DNA of 64,000 nt from positions 558,001 to 622,000 of the forward strand of contig JADJVX010000017.1 in the NCBI GenBank assembly GCA_016710385.1. Direction: 5' to 3'. Position 1 is the first letter of the stretch, and every line of letters starts with the position of its first letter. Of this stretch, positions 53,265-61,143 are shown one piece after another. Below the pieces are notes generated by a model that was not told the origin of the DNA, did not search any database, and saw only the letters and a program-made list of their open reading frames with translations. Origin of the DNA: Actinomycetales bacterium (lineage in GTDB: Bacteria > Actinomycetota > Actinomycetes > Actinomycetales > Dermatophilaceae). The translations under genes were made by a program, and so were the position numbers.

Positions 53265-54352
53265 CAGGCACCCGCGCTGGCGAGCGTGTTGACCGCGGTG
53301 ACGATGCGTTCCAAGTCGGCCTGAGACAGCGACGGGTGCACCGGCAAGGACAGGCATTCCTTGGCCGCGAGTTCGGTCTGCGGCAGGTCGAAGTCGTGCC
53401 CGAACGGAGCCAGCCGGTGGTTGGGCACCGGGTAGAACATCCCCGACCCCACGGCATACTCCTCGCGCAGCGCCTTGGCCAGACCGTCGCGGTCCTGCGG
53501 CACGCGGATTGTGTACTGGTGGTAGACGTGGACTGCGCCCGCACGCACCGGCGGCGGGGTGACACCCTGCAGGTTGGCCGAGAGAAAGGCCGCATTGGCC
53601 TGCCGGGCAGCGGTCCAGCCGTCGACCTTGAGCAGCTGGGCGCGACCGATCGCGGCGTGCAGGTCGGTCATCCGGGTGTTGAAGCCGACGACCTCGTTTT
53701 CGTATTGCCGCTCCATGCCCTGGTTGCGGTAGAGCCGCATCATCCGTTCGGTGTGAGCATCGGCAACCGAGACCATGCCGCCCTCGCCCGAGGTCATGTT
53801 CTTGGTCGGGTAGAGCGAGAACATCGCGAACTGGCCGAAGGCTCCGACCGGGGTGCCGTCGAGCGACGCGCCGTGCGCCTGCGCGGCGTCCTCGAAGAGC
53901 TTGAGGCCGTGCCGGTCGGCGATCTCACGCAGCGGGCCCATCGAGGCCGGGTGGCCGTAGAGGTGGACCGGCATGATCCCGACGGTGCGCTCAGTGATCG
54001 CGGCCTCGACCGACGCCGGGTCGAGGCAGAAGGTGTCGGCCTCGATGTCGGCAAAGACCGGCGTGGCACCGGTGAGAGCGACCGAGTTGGCCGTCGCCGC
54101 GAAGGTGAAGGAGGGCACGATGACCTCGTCGCCCGCCGAGACGCCACTGGAAAGCAGCCCCAAGTGCAGGCCCGAGGTGCCGGAATTGACCGCCACGCAG
54201 GCCCGCCCCAAGCCGAAGTGCGCCGAGAACTCCTCCTCGAACGCCTTGACCTCGGGGCCCTGGGCGAGCATCCCGGACCGGATGACGCGGGTCACCGCCT
54301 CGATTTCCTCGTCGCCGACCAGCGGGCGGGCGGGCGGGATGAACTCAGCCAT
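53264..54352 (-). CDS. DegT/DnrJ/EryC1 sugar aminotransferase (WbpE-like)
   Basis: PLP-dependent aminotransferase of 362 residues acting on nucleotide sugars. NSGTSGLHLGL near 56, the PLP-binding EDAAQAHGAS near 155, and the Schiff-base Lys in SLYPTKNMTSGEGG near 182 are all present. In the context of neighbouring WbpA-, WbpB- and WbpD-like genes it should aminate C3 of the 3-keto UDP-uronic acid. It overlaps the acetyltransferase gene by eight bases. Confidence 0.91.
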   Translation of the reverse strand: MAEFIPPARPLVGDEEIEAVTRVIRSGMLAQGPEVKAFEEEFSAHFGLGRACVAVNSGTSGLHLGLLSSGVSAGDEVIVPSFTFAATANSVALTGATPVFADIEADTFCLDPASVEAAITERTVGIMPVHLYGHPASMGPLREIADRHGLKLFEDAAQAHGASLDGTPVGAFGQFAMFSLYPTKNMTSGEGGMVSVADAHTERMMRLYRNQGMERQYENEVVGFNTRMTDLHAAIGRAQLLKVDGWTAARQANAAFLSANLQGVTPPPVRAGAVHVYHQYTIRVPQDRDGLAKALREEYAVGSGMFYPVPNHRLAPFGHDFDLPQTELAAKECLSLPVHPSLSQADLERIVTAVNTLASAGA

Positions 54353-54944
54353 GTGTCTGCTCCATCAATTGACCGTCTGATTCTGTGTAGGTGGTGCCGG
54401 TCTGGGGGCAGATCCAGGTGCCCTCGACCCCCTCCTGGAGGGGCACACCGGCCCGGCCGACCCACCCGATGCGCCGGGCAGGCACGCCAGCCACGAGCGC
54501 GAAATCGGGCACATCCTTGATGACGACGGAGCCGGCGGCGACCAGCGCCCACTGACCGATCGTCACGGGCGCCACGCACACGGCACGCGCGCCGATCGAG
54601 GAGCCTTCGCGGCAGGTCACTCCGACGGCCTCCCAGTCGTCGCCCCGCTTGAGCGACCCGTCCGGGGCGACCGAGCGCGGGTAATGGTCGTTGGTGAACA
54701 CCGCCGCGGGCCCCACGAAGACGCCGTCCTCCAGCCGGGCGGGCTCATAGACCAGCGCGTAGTTCTGGACCTTGCAGTTGCGCCCCATGACGACGCCGGT
54801 GCCGATGTAGGCGCCACGCCCGACGATGCAGTTCTCCCCGAGGACAGCACCCTCCCGCACCTGCGCGAGGTGCCAGATCGAGCTGCCGTCACCGAGGGTG
54901 GCCTCGGGGGAGACATCGGCGGTGTCGATGATGCGGACAGCCAT
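54345..54944 (-). CDS. hexapeptide-repeat sugar N-acetyltransferase (WbpD-like)
   Basis: Left-handed beta-helix acetyltransferase of 199 residues. The repeats run from about 12 to 155 (GDGSSIWHLAQVREGAVLG, then NCIVGRGAYIGTGVV), with FTNDHYPRS near 83 as in WbpD/WlbB enzymes. It would acetylate the 3-amino group to give the 2,3-diacetamido uronic acid. GAAGGGG six bases before the ATG at 54944 and a one-base gap to the dehydrogenase stop support the start. Confidence 0.9.
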   Translation of the reverse strand: MAVRIIDTADVSPEATLGDGSSIWHLAQVREGAVLGENCIVGRGAYIGTGVVMGRNCKVQNYALVYEPARLEDGVFVGPAAVFTNDHYPRSVAPDGSLKRGDDWEAVGVTCREGSSIGARAVCVAPVTIGQWALVAAGSVVIKDVPDFALVAGVPARRIGWVGRAGVPLQEGVEGTWICPQTGTTYTESDGQLMEQTHG

Positions 54945-54945
54945 C

Positions 54946-56256
54946 TCAAACCCCTTCCGGAGCGGGCTTACCGACGACTCGCACCGTGACTCCGGGGAAA
55001 GCCGCCGGGTCCATGATCGCGCGGCCGTCGACCAGCACCGAGACGCCAGGGAAGTCGGCTGCCGTCGTTGTGGCGTAGTCGGCATGGTTGGTGTGGACGA
55101 GGACGACGTCGACCGGCTCCCCGAGGTGGTATGCCGTGAAGCCCAGCTTCTCCAGCTCGGCGTCGGTGTACATCGGGTCGTGGACGAGCGGCATACCGCC
55201 CAATCGCGCGATCTCGGCGACCGCTGGGAACACACCCGAGAACGCAGTTTCCTTCACGCCACCCCGGTAGCTCGCGCCCAGCACGGCCACCCGCTTGCCG
55301 GCCAGCCCGCCGACGAGGTCGCTCGCCAGGGCGACGGTGTATGCCGGCATGTCGGCATTCGCGGCGCGCGCGGCGCGGACGACGGTGGCCTCCGGGTCGT
55401 TCCACAGATAGAGCCGCGGATAGACCGGGATGCAGTGTCCACCGACCGACATCCCGGGCTGGTGGATGTGCGAGTAGGGCTGCGAGTTGGAGGCCGCGAT
55501 GACCTGGTGGACGTCGATGCCGTTGGCGGCCGCGAAGCGCGCGAACTGGTTGGCCAGGCCGATGTTGACATCGCGATAGGTCGTCTCGGCGAGTTTGGCC
55601 ATCTCTGCGGCCTCGGCACTGCCCAGGTCCCAGACTCCGTTGGCCCGCTCGAGGTCGGGCCGCTCGTCGAACTGCAGCACCTGCGTGTAAAAGTTCGTCG
55701 CACGCACCGCGCCATCGGCGTTGAGTCCGCCGACCAGCTTGGGGTAACGCCGCAGGTCGGCGAAGACCCGGCCGGTGAGGACCCGCTCCGGGGAAAAGAC
55801 GAGGTGGAAGTCGCGGCCTTCGACGAGCCCAGACCCCGCCTCGATCATGGGCTTCCACCGGGTCCGGGTCGTCCCGACTGGCAGGGTCGTCTCGTAGCAG
55901 ATCAGTGTGTCGTTCTCGGCGCGCAACCCGCGCCCGATGGCCTCGGTCGCGCTGTCCATCCATCCAAAGTCGGGCTTGGCATCAGCATCGACGAAAAGCG
56001 GCACGACGACGACGACCGCCTGCGACTGCGCGACGGCGGAGGAGGTGTCGGTGGTGGCGCGCAAGGTGCCCGCGGCAACCACGTCGGCAAGGTAGTCCTG
56101 CAGGTGGGCCTCACCCGGGAAGGGCTCCTGCCCGGAATTGACGAGGTCGACGACCGCCGGATTGACATCGGCGCCGATCACCTCGACCCCGGACCGCGCG
56201 AATTGCACCGCGAGGGGTAGCCCGATCTTGCCCAAGCCGACGACGGTCACTATCAC
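54946..56256 (-). CDS. UDP-N-acetylglucosamine 6-dehydrogenase (WbpA-like)
   Basis: UDP-sugar dehydrogenase of 436 residues that oxidises C6 in two NAD-dependent steps. The N-terminal Rossmann fold VVGLGKIGLPLAVQFA is near 5, the catalytic Cys is in MSVGGHCIPVYPRL near 265, and the C-terminal UDP-binding domain has LGASYRGGVKET near 325. It makes the UDP-GlcNAcA that starts the WbpB-E-D path. GTG 56256 has AAGGA about ten bases upstream. First gene of the five-gene operon running to 50318. Confidence 0.91.
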   Translation of the reverse strand: MIVTVVGLGKIGLPLAVQFARSGVEVIGADVNPAVVDLVNSGQEPFPGEAHLQDYLADVVAAGTLRATTDTSSAVAQSQAVVVVVPLFVDADAKPDFGWMDSATEAIGRGLRAENDTLICYETTLPVGTTRTRWKPMIEAGSGLVEGRDFHLVFSPERVLTGRVFADLRRYPKLVGGLNADGAVRATNFYTQVLQFDERPDLERANGVWDLGSAEAAEMAKLAETTYRDVNIGLANQFARFAAANGIDVHQVIAASNSQPYSHIHQPGMSVGGHCIPVYPRLYLWNDPEATVVRAARAANADMPAYTVALASDLVGGLAGKRVAVLGASYRGGVKETAFSGVFPAVAEIARLGGMPLVHDPMYTDAELEKLGFTAYHLGEPVDVVLVHTNHADYATTTAADFPGVSVLVDGRAIMDPAAFPGVTVRVVGKPAPEGV

Positions 56257-56352
56257 GTGCTTGCAGTCCTTACTTCGCGTCGTTTCCCCGGCCCACGACG
56301 GTTGACTCCGGGGTGGTCATTGGCCAGCCACAGGGCCGCCTACCGCGCACTC

Positions 56353-56358
56353 ACTCTA
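56353..56358 (-). promoter_or_regulatory. -10 box candidate for the WbpA-like operon
   Basis: TAGAGT on the minus strand about 95 bases before the GTG at 56256, just downstream of the sugar transferase stop. Confidence 0.35.
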
Positions 56359-56374
56359 CCGGAGGCGGAGGACC

Positions 56375-57004
56375 TCACCCTTGAGCCACGACGGCCCACG
56401 CTGTTGCCGCGAGGACACGCAGGTCCCCAAGCAACGAGCGGTTCCGGACGTATTCGGCATAGATGGCCACCTTCTGCGGGAGCAGCACCTCGCGGTAGTA
56501 GCGCTCGGGGTCCGGCTGCTGAGCCAGGATCTCGGACTCGTTGCGGAAGGCGACACTGGCCGGGTCCGTGATGCCCGGACGGACCGAGAGGATGAGCTCG
56601 CGCTCGGCCTCCGGCCACAGCTCGACGTAGCGGGCCACTTCCGGGCGGGGCCCGACCAGGCTCATCGTGCCCACCAACACGTCGAACAGCTGTGGCAGCT
56701 CATCGAGCTTGGTCTTACGCAGTAGCGCGCCGACTCGCGTCACCCGGGCGTCTCCGGCCGTGGTGACCTCGGGGCCGCCGCTGCTGGGATGCATCGAGCG
56801 GAACTTGTGGATCCGAAACGGCTTACCGTGCAAGCCGATCCGTTCCTGGGCGAAGAGGACCGGCCCGGTGCGTTCACCGGCCACGGCCGCCGCGGCGATG
56901 GCGATGACGGGTGCGAGCACGAGGAGTAGGGCGCCCGACACCACGATGTCGACGGCGCGCTTGACCTGGTCGTCGGGTTCGACGGGGGTCCTTGCGGCAG
57001 CCAT
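56375..57004 (-). CDS. initiating phosphoglycosyltransferase (PglC/WcaJ family)
   Basis: Monotopic membrane enzyme that transfers a phospho-sugar from a UDP-sugar to undecaprenyl phosphate, the first step of repeat-unit assembly. At 209 residues it is the minimal PglC-like form. A hydrophobic membrane segment (about 17-42) is followed by FRIHKFRSM near 64, the catalytic Asp-Glu in TKLDELPQLF near 98, and SLVGPRPEV near 115. Together with the 4,6-dehydratase and the aminotransferase fusion it suggests an amino-deoxy sugar of the bacillosamine type as first sugar. Confidence 0.91.
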   Translation of the reverse strand: MAAARTPVEPDDQVKRAVDIVVSGALLLVLAPVIAIAAAAVAGERTGPVLFAQERIGLHGKPFRIHKFRSMHPSSGGPEVTTAGDARVTRVGALLRKTKLDELPQLFDVLVGTMSLVGPRPEVARYVELWPEAERELILSVRPGITDPASVAFRNESEILAQQPDPERYYREVLLPQKVAIYAEYVRNRSLLGDLRVLAATAWAVVAQG

Positions 57005-57011
57005 AACAACC

Positions 57012-59366
57012 TCAGCCGAGGATGGACCGGACCGACGCGATGACCTTGTCGATCTGCTCCTGGGTCATCGAAGAGAAGATGGGCAGCGACACAGCACGCC
57101 CGAATTGGGCATCCGCGACCGGAAGCGCTGGCGCGTGCGCACCGCGCAACTCACGCCAATAGGGGTGATGGTGCAGCGGGATGAAGTGAACGCTGCACCC
57201 GACTCCTGCCTGCGCCATGAGTTCGATGAATCGATTGCGCTCGACCGGGGCTTGCGGTTCAAGCCGCAACACATACAGGTGCCAGGCATGCGTGGTGGCC
57301 GGCGTCGCCGGCCGGGCTGGCAGACGCACGGCAAGGTCTGCAAAGGCGGCGTCGTACTGCGCCGCGATGGCAGCGCGCGCCTCGCGCATCGAGGCCGATC
57401 GGGTGAGTTGCACCCGACCGAGCGCCGCCGCCATGTCGGTCATGTTGTCCTTGAATCCCGGCGCGACGACCTCGTAGTGCCACGACGGGGCAGTCGAGGT
57501 GTAGCGGTCGAAGACGTCTCGGCTGATGCCGTGCAACCGCATGGTCCGCATCCGGTCGAGGATCTCGGGGTGGCGTGAGACCACCATGCCGCCCTCTCCG
57601 GTGGTCATCGTCTTGGTCGCATAGAACGAGAAGACGACCGCCTCGCTCTGCCCTAAACCCACGGGTATGCCGTCGGAAAGCACCGGGTGGGCGTGGGCGG
57701 CGTCCTCTATGACACGGAGGTCGTGCGCCGTTGCGAAGGCTGCCAACGCGTGTCGGTCAACCGGGAGGCCCGCAAAGTGGACCGGCATGATCGCCCGGGT
57801 GCGGCTGGTGAGCGCAGCCTCCGCGGCGGCGAGGTCCAGGTTGAGGGTGACCGGGTCGACGTCGACGATCACCGGTGTGGCGCCCAGGTAGCGCACCACT
57901 TCGGCTGTCGCCGTGAAGGTCCAGGTCGGGACGATGACTTCGTCACCGGGACCGATGCCGACCGCTTCAAGAGCCAAGTGCAAGCCAGCGGTGGCGGAGT
58001 TGACCGCGACGGCCTGAGCTTCGGGGAAGGACTGGTCGGGACCTGCTTGCCGCTGCAGATCCGCGACGAATTCGGCTTCGAAGGCCGCAGCATTCGGGCC
58101 GGTCGTGAGCCACCCGGAACGCATGGCGCCGACGACCGCGTCAACCTCCCGGTCGCCGATGTCAGGTAGGGCGAAGGGGATGAATCCGGGTGTCTCTCCC
58201 CCCACGCCCTTCTCCTTACCATCTATCGGATCCGACCGGTCCTGGGCATCACCGACGAAACCGGATGCCAGCATGCCATAGACCCGGTCCATGGCGGGCG
58301 CCACGAGATCCCAGTGGAAATGCTCGCCATGGCGCCGCGCATCCTCGCGTGATCTGACCAGCTGCGCCGGATCCACGGAGAATCGCGTCAGGGCTACGGC
58401 GAGGGCTTGGGGGTCCCCGGGCGGCACGACCTCGCCGGAGATCGGATCGACCGCCTCCACGAGCCCACCGACGCGGCTGACGATGGCGGGCACCGACGCT
58501 GCTTGGGCCTCGGCCACCGCGACGCCGAAACCCTCGGTGTGGACTGTCGGCTGCACGTAGACATCCGCGGCTGCGAAGACTCGGGCCACCTCGGACGGCA
58601 GAAGCGGCCCGGTGAAGGTGACGACATCAGCAACGCCGAGTGATGTCGCCAGACTTTGGGCGCTTCCCCTCGGGTCGTGACCAACGGCGGTGAGGTGCAC
58701 GGGGACGGCGTTGTCCAGGCAGACACGCACCGCTTGTAGGAGGACATCGATGCCGGAGTTTTCGTTGAAGGTCTTGACGGTGGCCAACCGCAGTGGAGTG
58801 TCCGCAGGGCGCTCGCCGCCGTGCTGGGCAAAAAAGAGGGGGTCAACCCCGAAATAGGTCACGTGGACCCGCTTGTTCGTATACGCAGTCGCCTGTTCTT
58901 TGAGGTAGGCGCTGTTGACGCAAATGGCGTCGGCCCGACGAGTCATCCAGCGTAACAACGCGGCCCGCAGTCGCGAGCGGCGTGGGGACACCAGCAGATC
59001 ACTCCCCCACAGCGACAGCACGAACTGGGATCGGCCGTGACATAGCGCACCCAACAGGCCATAACCGCCCCCGTAGTGGGCATGGACGATGTCGGGCTGC
59101 AGCTGCCGAATGCTGCGCAATAGCGCTGGGATCGCCGCGAGATAACGACCTACCGCACCCACGCGAGCTGGGGTGCGGGGAACGGGAATGGACCACACCC
59201 CTGGGGTGGGGTGCGGGGGCGGGGCAAGCGTGAGGAGGCCGACGCGATAACCACGGTCCGCGGCATGCGACAACCAGCGCTGGACGATGGGGCTGGCGCC
59301 GTCGGCAATGAAGAGCAAAGACGGGCTGCTCGTCGAGGTGCCGCGTGGCCCGGGTGAAGACTCCAC
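57012..59366 (-). CDS. fusion: GT4 glycosyltransferase + DegT-family sugar aminotransferase
   Basis: One uninterrupted frame of 784 residues holding two enzymes. Residues about 15-375 are a GT4 glycosyltransferase (HAHYGGGYGLLGAL near 96, LWGSDLL near 118, the E-x7-E-type EGFGVAVAEAQAASVPAI near 285). After a linker with DGKEKGVGGETPG (about 388-400), residues 400-784 are a PLP aminotransferase (NSATAGLHLAL near 465, VIEDAAHAH near 565, Schiff-base Lys in ATKTMTTGEGG near 595), similar to PglE/PseC-type enzymes. It would aminate the 4-keto sugar made by the dehydratase and also transfer a sugar. The stop lies seven bases before the phosphoglycosyltransferase start. Confidence 0.88.
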   Translation of the reverse strand: MESSPGPRGTSTSSPSLLFIADGASPIVQRWLSHAADRGYRVGLLTLAPPPHPTPGVWSIPVPRTPARVGAVGRYLAAIPALLRSIRQLQPDIVHAHYGGGYGLLGALCHGRSQFVLSLWGSDLLVSPRRSRLRAALLRWMTRRADAICVNSAYLKEQATAYTNKRVHVTYFGVDPLFFAQHGGERPADTPLRLATVKTFNENSGIDVLLQAVRVCLDNAVPVHLTAVGHDPRGSAQSLATSLGVADVVTFTGPLLPSEVARVFAAADVYVQPTVHTEGFGVAVAEAQAASVPAIVSRVGGLVEAVDPISGEVVPPGDPQALAVALTRFSVDPAQLVRSREDARRHGEHFHWDLVAPAMDRVYGMLASGFVGDAQDRSDPIDGKEKGVGGETPGFIPFALPDIGDREVDAVVGAMRSGWLTTGPNAAAFEAEFVADLQRQAGPDQSFPEAQAVAVNSATAGLHLALEAVGIGPGDEVIVPTWTFTATAEVVRYLGATPVIVDVDPVTLNLDLAAAEAALTSRTRAIMPVHFAGLPVDRHALAAFATAHDLRVIEDAAHAHPVLSDGIPVGLGQSEAVVFSFYATKTMTTGEGGMVVSRHPEILDRMRTMRLHGISRDVFDRYTSTAPSWHYEVVAPGFKDNMTDMAAALGRVQLTRSASMREARAAIAAQYDAAFADLAVRLPARPATPATTHAWHLYVLRLEPQAPVERNRFIELMAQAGVGCSVHFIPLHHHPYWRELRGAHAPALPVADAQFGRAVSLPIFSSMTQEQIDKVIASVRSILG

Positions 59367-59397
59367 CGTCGAGGATTCACTTTCAGGAGACGGAAAC

Positions 59398-59436
59398 GAC
59401 CGGGGCCACCTTATGGGGGGAAGGGTGGCCCCGGTC
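59398..59436 (-). terminator. terminator of the CWB2 gene
   Basis: A perfect 13-bp stem (59398-59410 with 59424-59436) and a 13-base loop. It lies about 50 bases after the stop of the CWB2 gene and before the fusion gene start; the minus-strand product continues into GTTTCC. Confidence 0.75.
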
Positions 59437-59485
59437 GCAGACTATCCGATTATCCAGACCGCGCGCTGCGGTCCGGGGTGGTCAT

Positions 59486-60700
59486 TCAGAGCTTGGTGAC
59501 CGCCGTGACGATCTGGCCCTGAACAGCCGGGGTGACCGAACCGTTGCCGCCGAAGACGATGATCCGGGACTTGTCCGGAGCGGTGGTCTTGAGGTAGTTG
59601 GCCGTGAACGGCGACAGCGATGCAGACGGCGTGAGCACCAGCGGGGCATCGATGTTGGCCGCGTAGCCACCAGCGAAGACAGCGTCGGCGTAGTTCTCAC
59701 CGGAGGTCACGACATAGTCGCGAGGGGCGTTCGCACCAGTGCCGAAGACCTGCGAGGCCAACATCGTCGCGGTTTCGTACCGGTCCGACCCGACGACAGT
59801 GTTGGTCTGCTCAATCGGCTGCCCGTTAAAGCCCCGCGGCATCGCTGCGGCAGCGGCGCCGCCAACCGCCCAGATCTGACGGTGATTCAAGTTAAAGAAG
59901 CCAGCGTAAGGCGCATTGCTCGCAAACGTGAAGGTGCTCTCATCAAGCCCGCCGGCGCCCATGGTGAGAAGAACAACACCGTTGTGCTCTGCAGCAGCTG
60001 CCCCCGCAGCCAAGGCGTCGGGGAAGTTCTGGCCATCAGCGAAGAAGATGTCGACGTTGTTCCCGCCGCGCGTCCGGATCTCGTTGGAGACAACACGGGC
60101 GATTGCGGTCGAGGTCTGGTACCGGTTGGCACCCGCGTAACGGTCGACGAGGCCGATGCCAGCACCCTTGCTGGTGTCGAGCGTTCCGTCCGCCTTCCAC
60201 ACGATCGGGTCGCGCAACTGCTTGACGACCTTGTCCGTCAGAACCCCAGTGCCGGAGGTGATGGTCACCGTGTCGAACGGGCGGTCATCCCCCGTGCTCT
60301 TCTTACCGTCACACCCAAGGACAAGCAGGCTGATGATCCGCGGGTCAACACTGTCGCCTGCCGCGGTCACGAGGATTGGCGCGTCCAGGATGTCCGCAAG
60401 CGGGGCCGAGGCGAGCGCGTCAGCGTAATTCATGCTGTCCGCCAAGATGAGGTGGTCGGGACCCTCACCGTTGGTACGCCACATGGGCCGCGTGCACAGC
60501 GCCTTGATGGCGGTCTCGATCCGGTCCTGGCCGGCCACGCGGACCACAACCGGGCCGTCGGTCGCCACCACGGCACGTCCGTCGAGCTCAATCGGCGGCG
60601 CGTCGTCATCGCCCCAAGCAAACGCATTGGGGGCGACCATCGCAAACGCGGCGCAGGTGGCCAAGGCCGCGCCAGCAACGCGACGAGTCTTTTTTGACAT
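59486..60700 (-). CDS. secreted protein of three CWB2 cell-wall-binding repeats
   Basis: Surface protein of 404 residues: a signal peptide (KKTRR then a hydrophobic core, cleavage near APNAFA) and three repeats of the cell-wall-binding repeat 2 family. The repeats lie at about 50-170, 175-290 and 295-404, each starting with a GxDRxETA-like segment (AGQDRIETA, AGANRYQTS, VGSDRYETA). No catalytic domain is attached. In clostridia such modules hold S-layer and surface proteins to an anionic wall polymer. AAGGAG six bases before the ATG gives a clear start. A long leader precedes it. It sits at the right edge of the polysaccharide island. Confidence 0.9.
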   Translation of the reverse strand: MSKKTRRVAGAALATCAAFAMVAPNAFAWGDDDAPPIELDGRAVVATDGPVVVRVAGQDRIETAIKALCTRPMWRTNGEGPDHLILADSMNYADALASAPLADILDAPILVTAAGDSVDPRIISLLVLGCDGKKSTGDDRPFDTVTITSGTGVLTDKVVKQLRDPIVWKADGTLDTSKGAGIGLVDRYAGANRYQTSTAIARVVSNEIRTRGGNNVDIFFADGQNFPDALAAGAAAAEHNGVVLLTMGAGGLDESTFTFASNAPYAGFFNLNHRQIWAVGGAAAAAMPRGFNGQPIEQTNTVVGSDRYETATMLASQVFGTGANAPRDYVVTSGENYADAVFAGGYAANIDAPLVLTPSASLSPFTANYLKTTAPDKSRIIVFGGNGSVTPAVQGQIVTAVTKL

Positions 60701-61143
60701 TCAGTACTCCTTATTGGTTGCGAAGCTCCTACTCCCGCAGAGGTGATCTCTTTGGCAGTTGGGACCCCCAGTCCTTCATAGCAAAGGGCGAAGCGTGGGC
60801 GGGCCCCCTGTGGGTGCGGAGACCTCGGAGGCTCCGTCGGCGAGTATGCCACCCCTTGCGGCGGGGAAGCAAGCGACAAAGAACACACACGCAACTCTGT
60901 CCCCCGGAATGGGGACGTCGCCGCTGAGAGGGGCTTCGCCCGCTTCACCGTGCGCTGATCAGATCCGGAACGCCAACCGGGTGCATATGGCCTGCTGAAG
61001 AGACCCCGTTTGAGGGCCGTCAGCGCTACGCGCCTGCTAGCCATGCCTTCGTGCCAAACTGGCCTCATGCGGGGGTTTCGCAAGGCGACAGCGTCCAGGG
61101 ACCCGTCTCTTCAGCGTCCAGAGATCCGCTTCTTCCCGGCCTC
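60701..61143 (-). promoter_or_regulatory. 443-base gap: promoter and long leader of the CWB2 gene
   Basis: On the minus strand TTGCTT (60872-60867), an 18-base spacer and CATACT (60848-60843) form a sigma-70-like promoter. The resulting leader of about 135 bases could fold several GC-rich hairpins before AAGGAG. From 60850 to 61143 no gene was recognised. It contains an inverted pair of GCTGAAGAGAC about 100 bases apart (near 60993 and 61105), of unknown meaning. Confidence 0.5.

Noticed and set aside
60430..61083. Minus-strand open frame covering the CWB2 leader
   Set aside because: It reads through the promoter, leader and start of the CWB2 gene in another frame and has no protein-like features; the region is better explained as a promoter and 5' leader.
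60993..61115. Inverted GCTGAAGAGAC copies about 100 bases apart as a mobile-element end pair
   Set aside because: Eleven bases only, no gene between them and no flanking duplication; noted in the gap description but not called.
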